Assembly (NCBI RefSeq): GCF_016031615.1
Contig: NZ_JACYXC010000001.1
Location: 5,828,001-5,892,000, forward strand
Direction: 5' to 3'
Origin: Streptomyces pactum
GTDB lineage: Bacteria; Actinomycetota; Actinomycetes; Streptomycetales; Streptomycetaceae
Length of the DNA: 64,000 nt
How positions within the stretch are numbered: position 1 is the first letter of the stretch; the number at the start of each line of letters is the position of its first letter. Position numbers and translations under genes: made by a program. This document shows, one piece after another, positions 22,998 through 32,974 of the stretch. Below the pieces are notes generated by a model, which worked only from the letters and a program-made list of their open reading frames with translations, made no database searches and was not told the origin of the DNA.

Positions 22998-24527
22998 TCA
23001 GATGTCGCGGAACGTCTCGATCTGCGCGCCGATGGAGTTCAGCCGCTCGGCGAGGTCCTCGTAACCCCGGTTGATCACATAGACGTTGCGCAGCACCGAC
23101 GTGCCCTCGGCCGCCATCATCGCCAGCAGCACCACCACCGCCGGGCGGAGCGCGGGCGGGCACATCATCTCGGCGCTGCGCCAGCGGGTCGGGCCCTCGA
23201 CCAGGACGCGGTGCGGGTCGAGCAGTTTGACGCCGGCGCCGAGCCGGTTGAGGTCGGTGAGGTAGATGGCGCGGTTGTCGTAGACCCAGTCGTGGATGAG
23301 GGTCGAGCCCTGGGCGGTCGCCGCGATGGCCGCGAAGAACGGCACGTTGTCGATGTTCAGGCCGGGGAACGGCATCGGGTGGATCTTGTCGAGCGGGGCG
23401 CTCAGCTTCGACGGCCGGACCGTCAGGTCGATCAGCCGGGTACGGCCGTTGTCCGCCGGGTACTCGGGGCTGCGCTCGTGGTCGAGTCCCATCTCCTCCA
23501 GTACCGCCAGCTCGATCTCCAGGAACTCCACCGGCACCCGGCGGATCGTCAGCTCCGACTCGGTGACCACCGCGGCGGCGAGCAGGCTCATCGCCTCCAC
23601 CGGGTCCTCGGAGGGGGCGTAGTCCACGTCCCGGTCGATGTGTGCCACGCCGTGCACGGTGAGCGTGGTGGTGCCGACCCCCTCGACCTTGACGCCCAGC
23701 TGTTCCAGGAAGAAGCACAGGTCCTGGACCATGTAGTTGGAGGAGGCGTTGCGGATGACCGAGATGCCGTCGTAGCGGGCGGCGGCGAGCAGCGCATTCT
23801 CGGTCACCGTGTCGCCGCGCTCGGTCAGCACGATCGCGCGGGTGGGGGAGACCGAACGGTCCACCTGGGCGTGGTAGGTGCCGTCGGTGGCGGTGATCTC
23901 CAGCCCGAAGTGCCGCAGCGCGGTCATGTGCGGCTGCACGGTACGGGTTCCCAGGTCGCAGCCGCCCGCGTAGGGAATCTTGAAGGAGTCCAGGCGGTGC
24001 AGCAGCGGGCCCAGGAACATGATGACGCTGCGCGTGCGCCGGGCGGCCTCGGTGTCCATCGCGTCCAGGTCCAGCTCGGCCGGCGGCACGATCTCCAGGT
24101 CCGCGCCGTCGTTGATCCAGCGGGTGCGCACCCCGATGCTCCCCAGCACCTCCAGGATCCGGTACACCTCCTCGATCCGCGCGACCCGGCGCAGCGTGGT
24201 ACGGCCGGAGTTGAGCAGGGAGGCGCACAGCAGGGCGACGCAGGCGTTCTTGCTCGTCTTCACATCGATGCTGCCGGAGAGCCGGCGGCCACCGACCACC
24301 CGCAGATGCATGGGCCCGGCGTATCCCAGGGAGACGATCTCACTGTCCAGCGCCTCACCGATACGGGCGATCATCTCAAGACTGATGTTCTGGTTGCCTC
24401 GCTCGATGCGGTTGACCGCGCTCTGGCTCGTACCGAGCGCCTCCGCGAGCTGCGACTGCGTCCAGCCCCGGTGCTGGCGGGCGTCGCGGATGAGCTTGCC
24501 GATACGCGTGAGGTAGTCATCTGTCAT
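22998..24527 (-). CDS. HTH-domain fusion to a MurA-like UDP-N-acetylglucosamine 1-carboxyvinyltransferase
   Basis: A 509-residue protein. Residues about 5-65 are an XRE/Cro-type helix-turn-helix (LIRDARQHRGWTQSQLAEAL, GTSQSAVNRIERGNQNISLE). Residues about 75-509 are an EPSP-synthase/MurA-fold domain: Lys-Asn pair in TSKNACVALLCAS (93-94), the loop Cys in AGGCDLGTRTVQPH (Cys190, equal to Cys115 of E. coli MurA), and IHDWVYDNRAIYL near the Arg that contacts enolpyruvate. The region with the catalytic Asp reads MPFPGLNIDNVPFF instead of the usual FPTDMQ, so activity is uncertain. Streptomyces often carry this second MurA-like gene beside aconitase. The transcript looks leaderless (TAGCAT -10 just before the ATG). 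A palindrome overlaps the promoter, and the HTH domain may bind it. Confidence 0.88.
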   Translation of the reverse strand: MTDDYLTRIGKLIRDARQHRGWTQSQLAEALGTSQSAVNRIERGNQNISLEMIARIGEALDSEIVSLGYAGPMHLRVVGGRRLSGSIDVKTSKNACVALLCASLLNSGRTTLRRVARIEEVYRILEVLGSIGVRTRWINDGADLEIVPPAELDLDAMDTEAARRTRSVIMFLGPLLHRLDSFKIPYAGGCDLGTRTVQPHMTALRHFGLEITATDGTYHAQVDRSVSPTRAIVLTERGDTVTENALLAAARYDGISVIRNASSNYMVQDLCFFLEQLGVKVEGVGTTTLTVHGVAHIDRDVDYAPSEDPVEAMSLLAAAVVTESELTIRRVPVEFLEIELAVLEEMGLDHERSPEYPADNGRTRLIDLTVRPSKLSAPLDKIHPMPFPGLNIDNVPFFAAIAATAQGSTLIHDWVYDNRAIYLTDLNRLGAGVKLLDPHRVLVEGPTRWRSAEMMCPPALRPAVVVLLAMMAAEGTSVLRNVYVINRGYEDLAERLNSIGAQIETFRDI

Positions 24528-24539
24528 GACGATGATGCT

Positions 24540-24555
24540 ATCTCACATATGAGAT
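24540..24555. promoter_or_regulatory. Palindrome at the promoter of the HTH-MurA gene
   Basis: ATCTCA-N4-TGAGAT (24540-24555), perfect arms, beginning 13 bases upstream of the ATG at 24527. It touches the -10-like hexamer TAGCAT (read on the minus strand at 24539-24534). Inference: autoregulatory operator for the protein's own HTH domain. Confidence 0.6.
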
Positions 24556-24620
24556 GCAGATGATATGGGTGGGGTCATCCGGAGTACCGGGTTCACCCGA
24601 CGGTGTCACCGGTCGCCGGC

Positions 24621-24674
24621 GTCATGGCGGTGTCCCGGGCGGTGCTTTCCGGCCGTCCGGGACACCGCCATGAC
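24621..24674 (-). terminator. 18 bp perfect inverted repeat with 18-nt loop
   Basis: Arms GTCATGGCGGTGTCCCGG (24621-24638) and its exact complement (24657-24674). It lies 230 bp past the LysR stop and 65 bp before the HTH-MurA promoter. Candidate second terminator or insulating hairpin; there is no T-run, as is common in Streptomyces. Confidence 0.5.
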
Positions 24675-24846
24675 GTCCCGTCCGGCCTCCCGTCGGGGGC
24701 CGCGCCGCCCCGGGTGAGCCGTTCCGGGCTCCCGCCGCGGGCCGTGCCGCCGGCTGACGCGCCGTCCGCCGATCCGCCGGCCGGGGCCGGGTCGGCCCGT
24801 CGCCGGACCGCCCGTCAGGGTCGTCAGGGGCATGCCGCCGGACGCG

Positions 24847-24872
24847 GGGCCGACCACGGCCGTGGTCGGCCC
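24847..24872 (-). terminator. 26 bp perfect palindrome behind the LysR gene
   Basis: A perfect 26 bp palindrome centred at 24859/24860 (half: GGGCCGACCACGG), 30 bases downstream of the LysR stop. It would form a GC-rich stem in RNA, consistent with a Rho-independent terminator lacking a U-tract. Confidence 0.55.
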
Positions 24873-24902
24873 GTCGGGTCCGCCTACCCGGTCGCGCGGG
24901 AC

Positions 24903-25793
24903 TCACCCGTGCGGCGCGTCCGCGGTCAGTTCGGCCACCAGGGCCGCCGGGCCCGCCGGCAGGGCGAGGTGCACCAGCTCCACCCGGTGCACCAGGCGCG
25001 GCGCGGTGAGCGGCACCGCCACCACCCCCGGCGCCCCCTCGGCGGCGCCGTGCGGCAGCAGGGCGAGCCCGTGCCCGGCCGCGACCAGGTGGAGCAGTCC
25101 GCGCACATCGGCGCCGTGGTAGCCCGCCGCCGGCCGGAAACCTCCGCCCGCGGCGGCCCGCAGCCGGTCCAGCGGCACCCCGCACTCCGGGGCGTCCAGC
25201 CAGCGGGCGTCGGCGAGATCGGCGAGCCGCAGCCCCGGACGGCGGCCCAGCGGATGGCCGGCCGGCAGCGCCACGGCCAGTGGCTGCCGCGCCACCGGCA
25301 CGGTGGTCAGCGGCGCCACGTCGGGCAGCGGCAGCGGATCGCTGGGCGCGGTGGCGCCGTCGACCAGACCCAGGTCCAGCTTCCCGGCCGCCACGGCCGC
25401 CGGAATCGCGTCCCGGCCGAGCACCCGGACGGTCGTCGTGGTTCCCGGATGGCGCCGCTCCGCCTCGGCGAGCGCCCCGGCCAGACCCGGCGTCAGCGCC
25501 AGCGGCGAGACCCCGACGGCCAGCCGGGTGGTGGGTGCCGCGGCCAGTGCGGCGATCTCGGCCCGCGCGGCCTCCAGCCGCAGCAGCAGCGGACCGGCGT
25601 GCTCCAGCAGCCGGGCGCCGGCCGGCGTCGGCGCTACCGGACGCCGGGTCAGCAGCGCGGTCCTCAGGTCCGCCTCCAGCGCCGCGATCTGCTGGGAGAC
25701 CGCCGACTGGGTGAAGCCCAGCTCGCGGGCGGCGCCGGAGAACGAGCCGTGGCGGGCGACCGAGACGAAGGTGCGGAGCAGATGTGGATCCAT
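24903..25793 (-). CDS. LysR-family transcriptional regulator
   Basis: A 296-residue LysR-type regulator with the HTH segment HLLRTFVSVARHGSFSGAAR, ELGFTQSAVSQQIAALEADL (residues about 4-45). The effector domain includes LAVGVSPLALTPGLAGALAE, KLDLGLVDGA and VAAGHGLALLPHG. The ATG at 25793 is used (MDPHLLRTF, the normal family start) rather than one five codons upstream. It is divergent from the amidotransferase-like gene. A perfect 8-5-8 inverted repeat lies in the 92 bp between them. Two hairpins follow the stop. Confidence 0.9.
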   Translation of the reverse strand: MDPHLLRTFVSVARHGSFSGAARELGFTQSAVSQQIAALEADLRTALLTRRPVAPTPAGARLLEHAGPLLLRLEAARAEIAALAAAPTTRLAVGVSPLALTPGLAGALAEAERRHPGTTTTVRVLGRDAIPAAVAAGKLDLGLVDGATAPSDPLPLPDVAPLTTVPVARQPLAVALPAGHPLGRRPGLRLADLADARWLDAPECGVPLDRLRAAAGGGFRPAAGYHGADVRGLLHLVAAGHGLALLPHGAAEGAPGVVAVPLTAPRLVHRVELVHLALPAGPAALVAELTADAPHG

Positions 25794-25810
25794 GGCCCTC
25801 AGTATCACCG

Positions 25811-25831
25811 TCCATCAGCAACACTGATGGA
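25811..25831. promoter_or_regulatory. LysR-type operator between the LysR and amidotransferase-like genes
   Basis: TCCATCAG-N5-CTGATGGA (25811-25831), perfect arms, T-N11-A compatible, centred 28 bp from the LysR ATG and 65 bp from the divergent ATG. Inference: binding site of the adjacent LysR protein, used for autoregulation and activation. Confidence 0.7.
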
Positions 25832-25885
25832 CAGAGCAGGAATCATCGTTGGCGCTGATGCCGGGTCGCCCCGCAGGATGGCGGC

Positions 25886-26605
25886 ATGACTCAGACCCCC
25901 ACGGTCGCGGCGCGCATCGCGCTGGTCGGCGACCGTTCCGCCGCCGTCCGTTCGCACGTCCGGATACCCGCCCTGCTCGACGCGCTCGCCACCCGCGACC
26001 GGCTCCGGCTGGACGCCTACTGGATCCCCACCGAGGAGGCCGCCGGACCGGACGGCGGCGTCAGCGGGTTCGACGCGGTCTGGCTGCTGCCGGGCAGCCC
26101 CTACCGCAGCGAGGCGGGCGCCCTCGCCGCGGTCCGTACCGCCCGGGAGGAGTCGATCCCCTTCCTCGGCACCTGCGCCGGGTTCCAGCACATGCTGCTG
26201 GAGTACGCCCGTACGGTGTGCGGCCTGTCCGGCGCCGCGCACGCGGAGAACGACCCCGGCGCGGCCGACCCGCTGATCGCCCCGCTCGCCTGCTCACTCG
26301 TGGGGCACCAGCAGGCGGTGCGGATCGAACCCGGCTCGCTGGCGGCACGGGTGTTCGGCGCGGAGCGCACGGAGGAGCGGTACCACTGCGCCTACGGGCC
26401 GGCCGCCGGGCACCTGGACGCGCTGCGCGCCGGGGGGATGCGCTTCACCGGAACCGACGAGCAGGGTCAGGTGCGCATCGCCGAACTCCCCGGCCACCCG
26501 TTCTTCCTCGCCACGCTCTTCCAGCCGGAGCTGGCCGGGGACGGCAGCCACCCCCATCCGGCCGTGCGGGCGCTGGCCGCCGCGGCGGTGCGGCACCGCG
26601 GCTGA
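25886..26605 (+). CDS. Class-I glutamine-amidotransferase-like protein (CTP-synthase C-terminal-related)
   Basis: A 239-residue GATase1-fold protein. It has ARIALVGDRSAAVRSHVRIP, WLLPGSPYRSEAGALAAVRT, and the nucleophile elbow PFLGTCAGFQHMLLEY (Cys97). The position normally holding the catalytic His-x-Glu (FHPE in CTP synthase) reads LFQPELAG, with Gln213 for His and Glu215 kept. I recall a family named CTP synthase C-terminal region-related protein with this feature. Without His the classical glutaminase mechanism is unlikely, so the role may be different (binding, or another hydrolase chemistry). It is a single gene divergent from a LysR regulator. There is no synthetase partner nearby. Confidence 0.8.
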   Translation: MTQTPTVAARIALVGDRSAAVRSHVRIPALLDALATRDRLRLDAYWIPTEEAAGPDGGVSGFDAVWLLPGSPYRSEAGALAAVRTAREESIPFLGTCAGFQHMLLEYARTVCGLSGAAHAENDPGAADPLIAPLACSLVGHQQAVRIEPGSLAARVFGAERTEERYHCAYGPAAGHLDALRAGGMRFTGTDEQGQVRIAELPGHPFFLATLFQPELAGDGSHPHPAVRALAAAAVRHRG

Positions 26606-26721
26606 ACCCGGCCGGTGCGCCGGGCGCGGTCCGGGACCGGCCGGTCACGCCTCCGCGCGGTCGCGCCGGCCGGCGCGGTCCGCCGGCGGACGGGGGTCGC
26701 CGGCGGAGCGCCGGCGGGGGC

Positions 26722-26890
26722 GCGGACGGTCCCACACCGGCCCGGAGGCCGACGGTCCGTCACCGGCCGGACTGGGGGAGGACGCCGGCACCATCCGGGC
26801 GGCGGACGGTCCGTCACCGGCCCTGGGGGCCGACCGACCGTGGCCGCGAGGGTGCCCACACCCTCCGGGCGGCGGACGCACCGTCACCGG
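26722..26890 (+). repeat. Degenerate repeats of a GGCGGACGGTCCGTCACCGG unit
   Basis: Four imperfect copies (starting near 26722, 26748, 26801 and 26871) lie in the gap between the amidotransferase-like gene and the VOC gene. The last copy runs into the VOC stop codon. The unit includes the palindrome GACGGTCCGTC. No gene is seen in the 278 bp. Confidence 0.5.
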
Positions 26891-27282
26891 TCGGGGTCGG
26901 ACGCCAGCCCCTCGCCCTGGAGCACCGCCAGGACGTTGCCCGCCGGGTCGGTGAACCACGCGATGGGCGGTCCGCCCTCGGCCCGCACGATGCCGCGCTC
27001 GTCGTGGTGGAAGCCGGGATAGCGCTCGAAGGCCACCCCGCGTGCCGCCAGGGTGTCCACCGCCTCATCGATGTCCGGCACCGGGAAGTTGAGGACGGTG
27101 AAGCCGGCCGGCGTGTGGTTCTCCTTGGGGTAGACCAGCACCTGCCCGCCGCCGCCGAGGTGGAGGGTGAGCATGCCGTTCTCCTCGGTGACCCCGAGCC
27201 CGAGCGTTCCGCCGTAGAACTTCTTCGCCCGGGAGATGTCGTCCACCGAGAAGCCGCTGAACGCCGCGATGTCGCCGAACAT
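26884..27282 (-). CDS. VOC-superfamily protein, 132 aa
   Basis: Two VOC half-domains: MFGDIAAFSGFSVDDISRAK, FYGGTLGLGVTEENGMLTLH, then LNFPVPDIDEAVDTLAARGV and PIAWFTDPAGNVLAVLQGEG, the last with the family's DPxGN turn and a C-terminal Glu-region. It probably binds a metal and a small molecule; the substrate is unknown. The ATG at 27282 has AAGGAGG nearby (GGAAAGGAGGCC). Unlike the VOC gene at 11003, no regulator is encoded directly next to it; the nearest is a LysR gene 235 bp upstream in the same orientation. Confidence 0.87.
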   Translation of the reverse strand: MFGDIAAFSGFSVDDISRAKKFYGGTLGLGVTEENGMLTLHLGGGGQVLVYPKENHTPAGFTVLNFPVPDIDEAVDTLAARGVAFERYPGFHHDERGIVRAEGGPPIAWFTDPAGNVLAVLQGEGLASDPDR

Positions 27283-27517
27283 GGGCGGCCGGCCTCCTTT
27301 CCTGCTCCGGTCGCCGCGCCCGGTCGGACGCGGCCCTGCCGCCAGTCTGCGGCCGGCCGGCGCCGGCCTCGCGCCGACACGCGCGGCACCCGCGCCGGCC
27401 GGTCCCGCCCGGCGCGGTCGGGCGTGGTCCGGTCCGGGGCGGCACGCTCGGGCACGGGCCCCGGCGCGGGCACGGTTCGGGCGCGGGCCGCAGGCGGGAG
27501 GAGTCCGGCGGGGCCGG

Positions 27518-28438
27518 TCAGCGCGGTCCGGCGCCGTCCCGCCCCGGGACCAGGTCCAGGCAGCAGCGGACGAAGTCCTGGACCACCGGGTCGGTGTCGT
27601 CGGCCGGTGACCAGGCCACGCCGACCCGGCTCGGGCTGACGCCGCTGACCGGGCGGTAGGTGACGCCCGGGCGGGCGTAGAAGCGGGCGGCCGAGGCGGG
27701 GGCGAGCGCGACGCCGTAGCCGTTGGCGATCGCGCTCAGCCAGTCGTCCGGCTGGTCGGTGACGGCGCCGACCCGGACCGGCCGGCCGTCCCGTTCGTCG
27801 GCGGCCAGCCAGTGGTCCCGCCACCGGCCGGTCGCCGCCGGGGCCGCCACGAACGGCTCGTCCCACAGCTCCCGGAAGGCGATCACCTCCCGGGCGGCCA
27901 GCGGGTGGGCACTGGGCAGCGCGACCCAGCGCGGCTCGGTGAATAGCACCGTCACCCGCAGCGCCTCCTGGCCGGGGAAGGGCAGCCGCAGCAGGGCCAC
28001 GTCGGCGGTGCCGCCGCCGAGCCCGGCGGTCGGGTCGGACCAGGCGGCCTGGCGCATCTCGGCCCGCCAGCCCGGCCGGCGGCGGGCGAACTCCGCCACG
28101 ATGTGCCGGGTCGCCTCGTTCGCCGCGCTCGCCAGGAAACCCACCCGCAGCACCCGGGCGGCCCGCCCGGCCGCGCTCCGGGTCTCCCGCAGCATCCGGT
28201 CCCACTCGGCGAGCAGGGCCGGCGCGCGCTCCGCCAGGGCGCGGCCCGGCTCGGTGAGGGCCATGCCGTTCCGGGACCGGGTGAACAGCGCCACCCCGAG
28301 CCGGGACTCCAACTGTTTGATCTGCTTGGTCAGCGCCGGCTGTGAGACGAACAGCCGTTCCGCGGCGCGGGTCAGACTCCCGTCCTCCGCCACGGCGACG
28401 AAGGTGCGCAACAGCCGGGTGTCGAGATCGACATCCAT
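27518..28438 (-). CDS. LysR-family transcriptional regulator
   Basis: A 306-residue LysR-type regulator: TRLLRTFVAVAEDGSLTRAA, ERLFVSQPALTKQIKQLESR, LGVALFTRSRNGMALTEPGR (residues about 7-67) form the winged HTH. The effector domain has VLRVGFLASAANEATRHIVA, ALRVTVLFTEPRWVALPSAH and AIANGYGVALAPASAARFYA. The ATG at 28438 gives the usual short N-terminus. It is divergent from the DoxX-like gene, with a Tyr/Thr-rich AT-rich spot (GTTATGGACGCAGGTATTGG, 28446-28465) beside its start that could be its binding site. Confidence 0.9.
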   Translation of the reverse strand: MDVDLDTRLLRTFVAVAEDGSLTRAAERLFVSQPALTKQIKQLESRLGVALFTRSRNGMALTEPGRALAERAPALLAEWDRMLRETRSAAGRAARVLRVGFLASAANEATRHIVAEFARRRPGWRAEMRQAAWSDPTAGLGGGTADVALLRLPFPGQEALRVTVLFTEPRWVALPSAHPLAAREVIAFRELWDEPFVAAPAATGRWRDHWLAADERDGRPVRVGAVTDQPDDWLSAIANGYGVALAPASAARFYARPGVTYRPVSGVSPSRVGVAWSPADDTDPVVQDFVRCCLDLVPGRDGAGPR

Positions 28439-28549
28439 GCCACCAGGTTATGGACGCAGGTATTGGACGGTCGAACGGGGGGCCGGAGAGGCTGGGGACA
28501 GAGGGCCGGCGGCGTGGCTCCGCCGCCGTGCCACCGGCGTCCGCGGCGG

Positions 28550-28652
28550 GTGTCCCGCCGTCGCCGGCCGTGTCCCGTCACCGGGCGTGTCCGGTCACCG
28601 CCGTGTCCGGTCACCGGCCGTGTCCGGTTCTCCGCCCGTGTCCCGTCCACCG
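28550..28652 (+). repeat. Tandem repeats of GTGTCCGGTCACCGGCC-like units before the DoxX-like gene
   Basis: About six imperfect copies with a 16-18 bp period, for example GTGTCCGGTCACCGCC and GTGTCCGGTCACCGGCC. They occupy the intergenic region between the LysR gene and the DoxX-like gene and end 22 bases before the DoxX ATG. GGTCACC/GGTGACC symmetry is present only in part. Confidence 0.65.
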
Positions 28653-28673
28653 TCCGTCCGAAAGGGATGACGT

Positions 28674-29024
28674 ATGTCCCCGCTCGATCTGACCGTCACC
28701 GGCATCACCGTCGCGGCCAACGCCGCCATCGCCGCCGCGGACCTCGCCAGGGCCCGGTTCGTCCTGGCCAACTCGGCGGAGGTCGGGGTACCGCCGTCCT
28801 GGCTGCCCGGGCTCGCCGCGCTGAAGGCCGCCGGCGCCGCCGGGCTGCTCCTGGGGCTGCTGGGCCACCGGTCCCTCGGCATCACGGCCGGCCTCGGCCT
28901 GGTGCTGTTCTTCACCGGCGCCGTCGTCGCCCACCTGCGCGCCCGGGTGCACCACAACATGGCGTTCCCGCTCGCCTTCCTCGGCCTGGCCGTGGCCTCG
29001 ACCGCCCTCGCCGTGACCCGCTGA
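28674..29024 (+). CDS. DoxX-like small membrane protein
   Basis: A 116-residue integral membrane protein with four hydrophobic segments (about 5-25, 45-65 containing LPGLAALKAAGAAGLLLGLL, 68-88, 95-113). The DoxX_2 pattern is clear: WLPGLAALKAAGAAGLLLGL, TGAVVAHLRAR, NMAFPLAFLGLAVAS. DoxX-like proteins are linked to redox stress and terminal oxidases, but most have no known activity. The ATG at 28674 has AAAGGGA seven bases upstream. It is divergent from a LysR gene that probably regulates it. Confidence 0.88.
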   Translation: MSPLDLTVTGITVAANAAIAAADLARARFVLANSAEVGVPPSWLPGLAALKAAGAAGLLLGLLGHRSLGITAGLGLVLFFTGAVVAHLRARVHHNMAFPLAFLGLAVASTALAVTR

Positions 29025-29262
29025 GCCTGTTCCCCGCGCCGGTCCGTTCCGGCCGGGTCCGCTGCCCGCTGGCCCGCCCGTGCGGTGTCGGCGCTGCGCC
29101 CGACCCGCCGGTGCGTGGTTTCCGCGCACGCCGGTGGCCGGACCCGTCCGCACGGGGCGGCCGTGGGGGCCGCCCCCGGCCGCCGGGCCACGTCCGGCCG
29201 GCCGCGCCGCACCCGGCTGGCCCGCCTGTGGGGCGCCACCCGCCCCCGCCGGCGCCCGGACG

Positions 29263-29463
29263 TCAGCCCTGCGGCTCCTGCGGCCGGGCGTCCGCCTCCC
29301 GCAGCCCCTGCTCCCGGAGTTCGGTGCGCGCCTCGGTGCGGTGACCGCGCGCGATGTAGTCCCGTACCACCAGTTCGACGGCGTCCTGCGGCGAGCCGAC
29401 GCCGGCCAGCACCATCACTTCGACGACCAGCTCGGCGTCGAGACTGACGTTGACCTTCGCCAC
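29263..29463 (-). CDS. Ribbon-helix-helix/VapB-type antitoxin-like small protein, 66 aa
   Basis: Starts with GTG at 29463 behind GAAGGGGG. The sequence AKVNVSLDAELVVEVMVLAG, SPQDAVELVVRDYIARGH shows the short beta-strand followed by two helices of RHH proteins such as VapB (DUF2191-like). The C-terminus is charged (RTEARTELREQGLREADARP). No PIN-domain toxin is encoded beside it, so it may be an orphan antitoxin or a stand-alone DNA-binding protein. It lies alone between the DoxX-like gene and the aconitase promoter. Confidence 0.75.
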   Translation of the reverse strand: MAKVNVSLDAELVVEVMVLAGVGSPQDAVELVVRDYIARGHRTEARTELREQGLREADARPQEPQG

Positions 29464-29738
29464 GGTGCCCCCTTCGTCGCGCCGCCCCTGGCGGGACTCT
29501 AACGACTCACCCCGGCCCGGCACAGCCCTCCGCGCAGACCGGAGGCGGACGGCCCCGCCGGGCGCGGGGTGCCGGCCCCGCGGCGACACATGCGATCACC
29601 CGGGGGAGCGGGTTCACTGAGACGGAGGGGGAAGGAGACGGAGGGTGAGGCGAGGGGAGCCGGTGGGTGGACACCCGGGCCGGGCGAGGGCGCGGACCCC
29701 GGGGGAGGCATGACCATCGAGCGGCGATGTACTAAAGT

Positions 29739-29756
29739 TATCTCGACATCGAGATA
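29739..29756. promoter_or_regulatory. Palindrome TATCTCGA-N2-TCGAGATA upstream of acnA
   Basis: Perfect 8-2-8 inverted repeat at 29739-29756, 133 bp before the aconitase start, in an otherwise AT-richer spot (ACTAAAGTTATCTCGAC). It looks like a dimeric repressor site. I do not know the cognate protein; no regulator gene is adjacent. Confidence 0.65.
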
Positions 29757-29788
29757 TCTACCGAGAGGCGTACCGCGGCCACTTCGGG

Positions 29789-29818
29789 TAAGGCTCGCCT
29801 AACTTAGGCATACCTTAG
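29789..29818 (-). promoter_or_regulatory. Overlapping iron-box-like (DmdR/IdeR) sites upstream of acnA
   Basis: TAAGGCTCGCCTAACTTAG (29789-29807) matches, on the minus strand, 14 of 19 positions of the actinobacterial DmdR/IdeR iron box TTAGGTTAGGCTAACCTAA. A second, offset match (TTAGGCATACCTTA, 29804-29817) overlaps it, as is usual for sites binding two dimers. It is placed 72-100 bp before acnA. Iron control of a [4Fe-4S] enzyme is plausible. Confidence 0.55.
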
Positions 29819-29888
29819 CGGACGGGCACGGACCTGCGACGGCAGGATTGCGGTGGTACGCGCGAGATCACGCTAGAAGGAGACTGCC

Positions 29889-32606
<2,718 letters not shown>

Positions 32607-32626
32607 GCCCCGGCCCACACCGCAAA

Positions 32627-32659
32627 ACGGGCCGCACCCCTCCCCGGGGTGCGGCCCGT
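32627..32659 (+). terminator. acnA terminator
   Basis: Perfect 14 bp stem ACGGGCCGCACCCC / GGGGTGCGGCCCGT with a 5-nt loop, beginning 21 bases after the aconitase stop. Confidence 0.85.
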
Positions 32660-32914
32660 CCGCGTACCGGCCGCCGCGCGGCCCGTTCCGGACGCCCGGC
32701 CGCCGCGCACGGCCGCCGGGTGTCCGGGCCCACGCGTGCGCAGCCACCGGGGCCGGGAGAGCCCGTCCCCGCGGGGCGTCCCGCGCCGGAGCGCGACGGC
32801 GAGCCGGCGGGGGACGCGCCCGGGCGGGGCGGTTGGCGCCGTGCTGCCGGGCCGCCTCTCGCGTGGCCCGGCGCCGGCGGACCCGCGGCCGGGCGGCGGT
32901 ACGGCGGCACACGG

Positions 32915-32954
32915 CGGCCGGGCCGCACCCCGGGTGGGGAGTGCGGCCCGGCCG
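32915..32954 (-). terminator. Terminator of the FG-GAP gene
   Basis: 14 bp perfect stem (CGGCCGGGCCGCAC and its complement) with a 12-nt loop, 20 bases past the stop of the leftward FG-GAP gene. Confidence 0.8.
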
Positions 32955-32974
32955 GGTCCACGTCGGAGCGGGGC

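Larger units (their letters stand above)
24556..24902. other. 347 bp gap between the HTH-MurA promoter and the LysR stop
   Basis: No gene seen. It holds two strong inverted repeats that could terminate the leftward LysR transcript (see the two terminator entries), separated by GC-rich sequence. Nothing else is recognised. Confidence 0.6.
29464..29888. other. 425 bp upstream of aconitase
   Basis: The left 250 bases are purine-rich on the plus strand (runs such as GGAGGGGGAAGGAGACGGAG, 29621-29641) with no gene. The right part holds an 18 bp palindrome and iron-box-like sites (separate entries) and then AGAAGGAG, the ribosome-binding site of acnA. Confidence 0.6.
32607..32974. other. 368 bp between acnA and the FG-GAP gene
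   Basis: Contains the acnA terminator (32627-32659) and the terminator of the convergent FG-GAP gene (32915-32954). Between them is GC-rich DNA with no recognisable gene. Confidence 0.7.

Noticed and set aside
29263..29463. Complete toxin-antitoxin operon
   Set aside because: Only the antitoxin-like protein is present; no PIN-domain or other toxin gene lies on either side.
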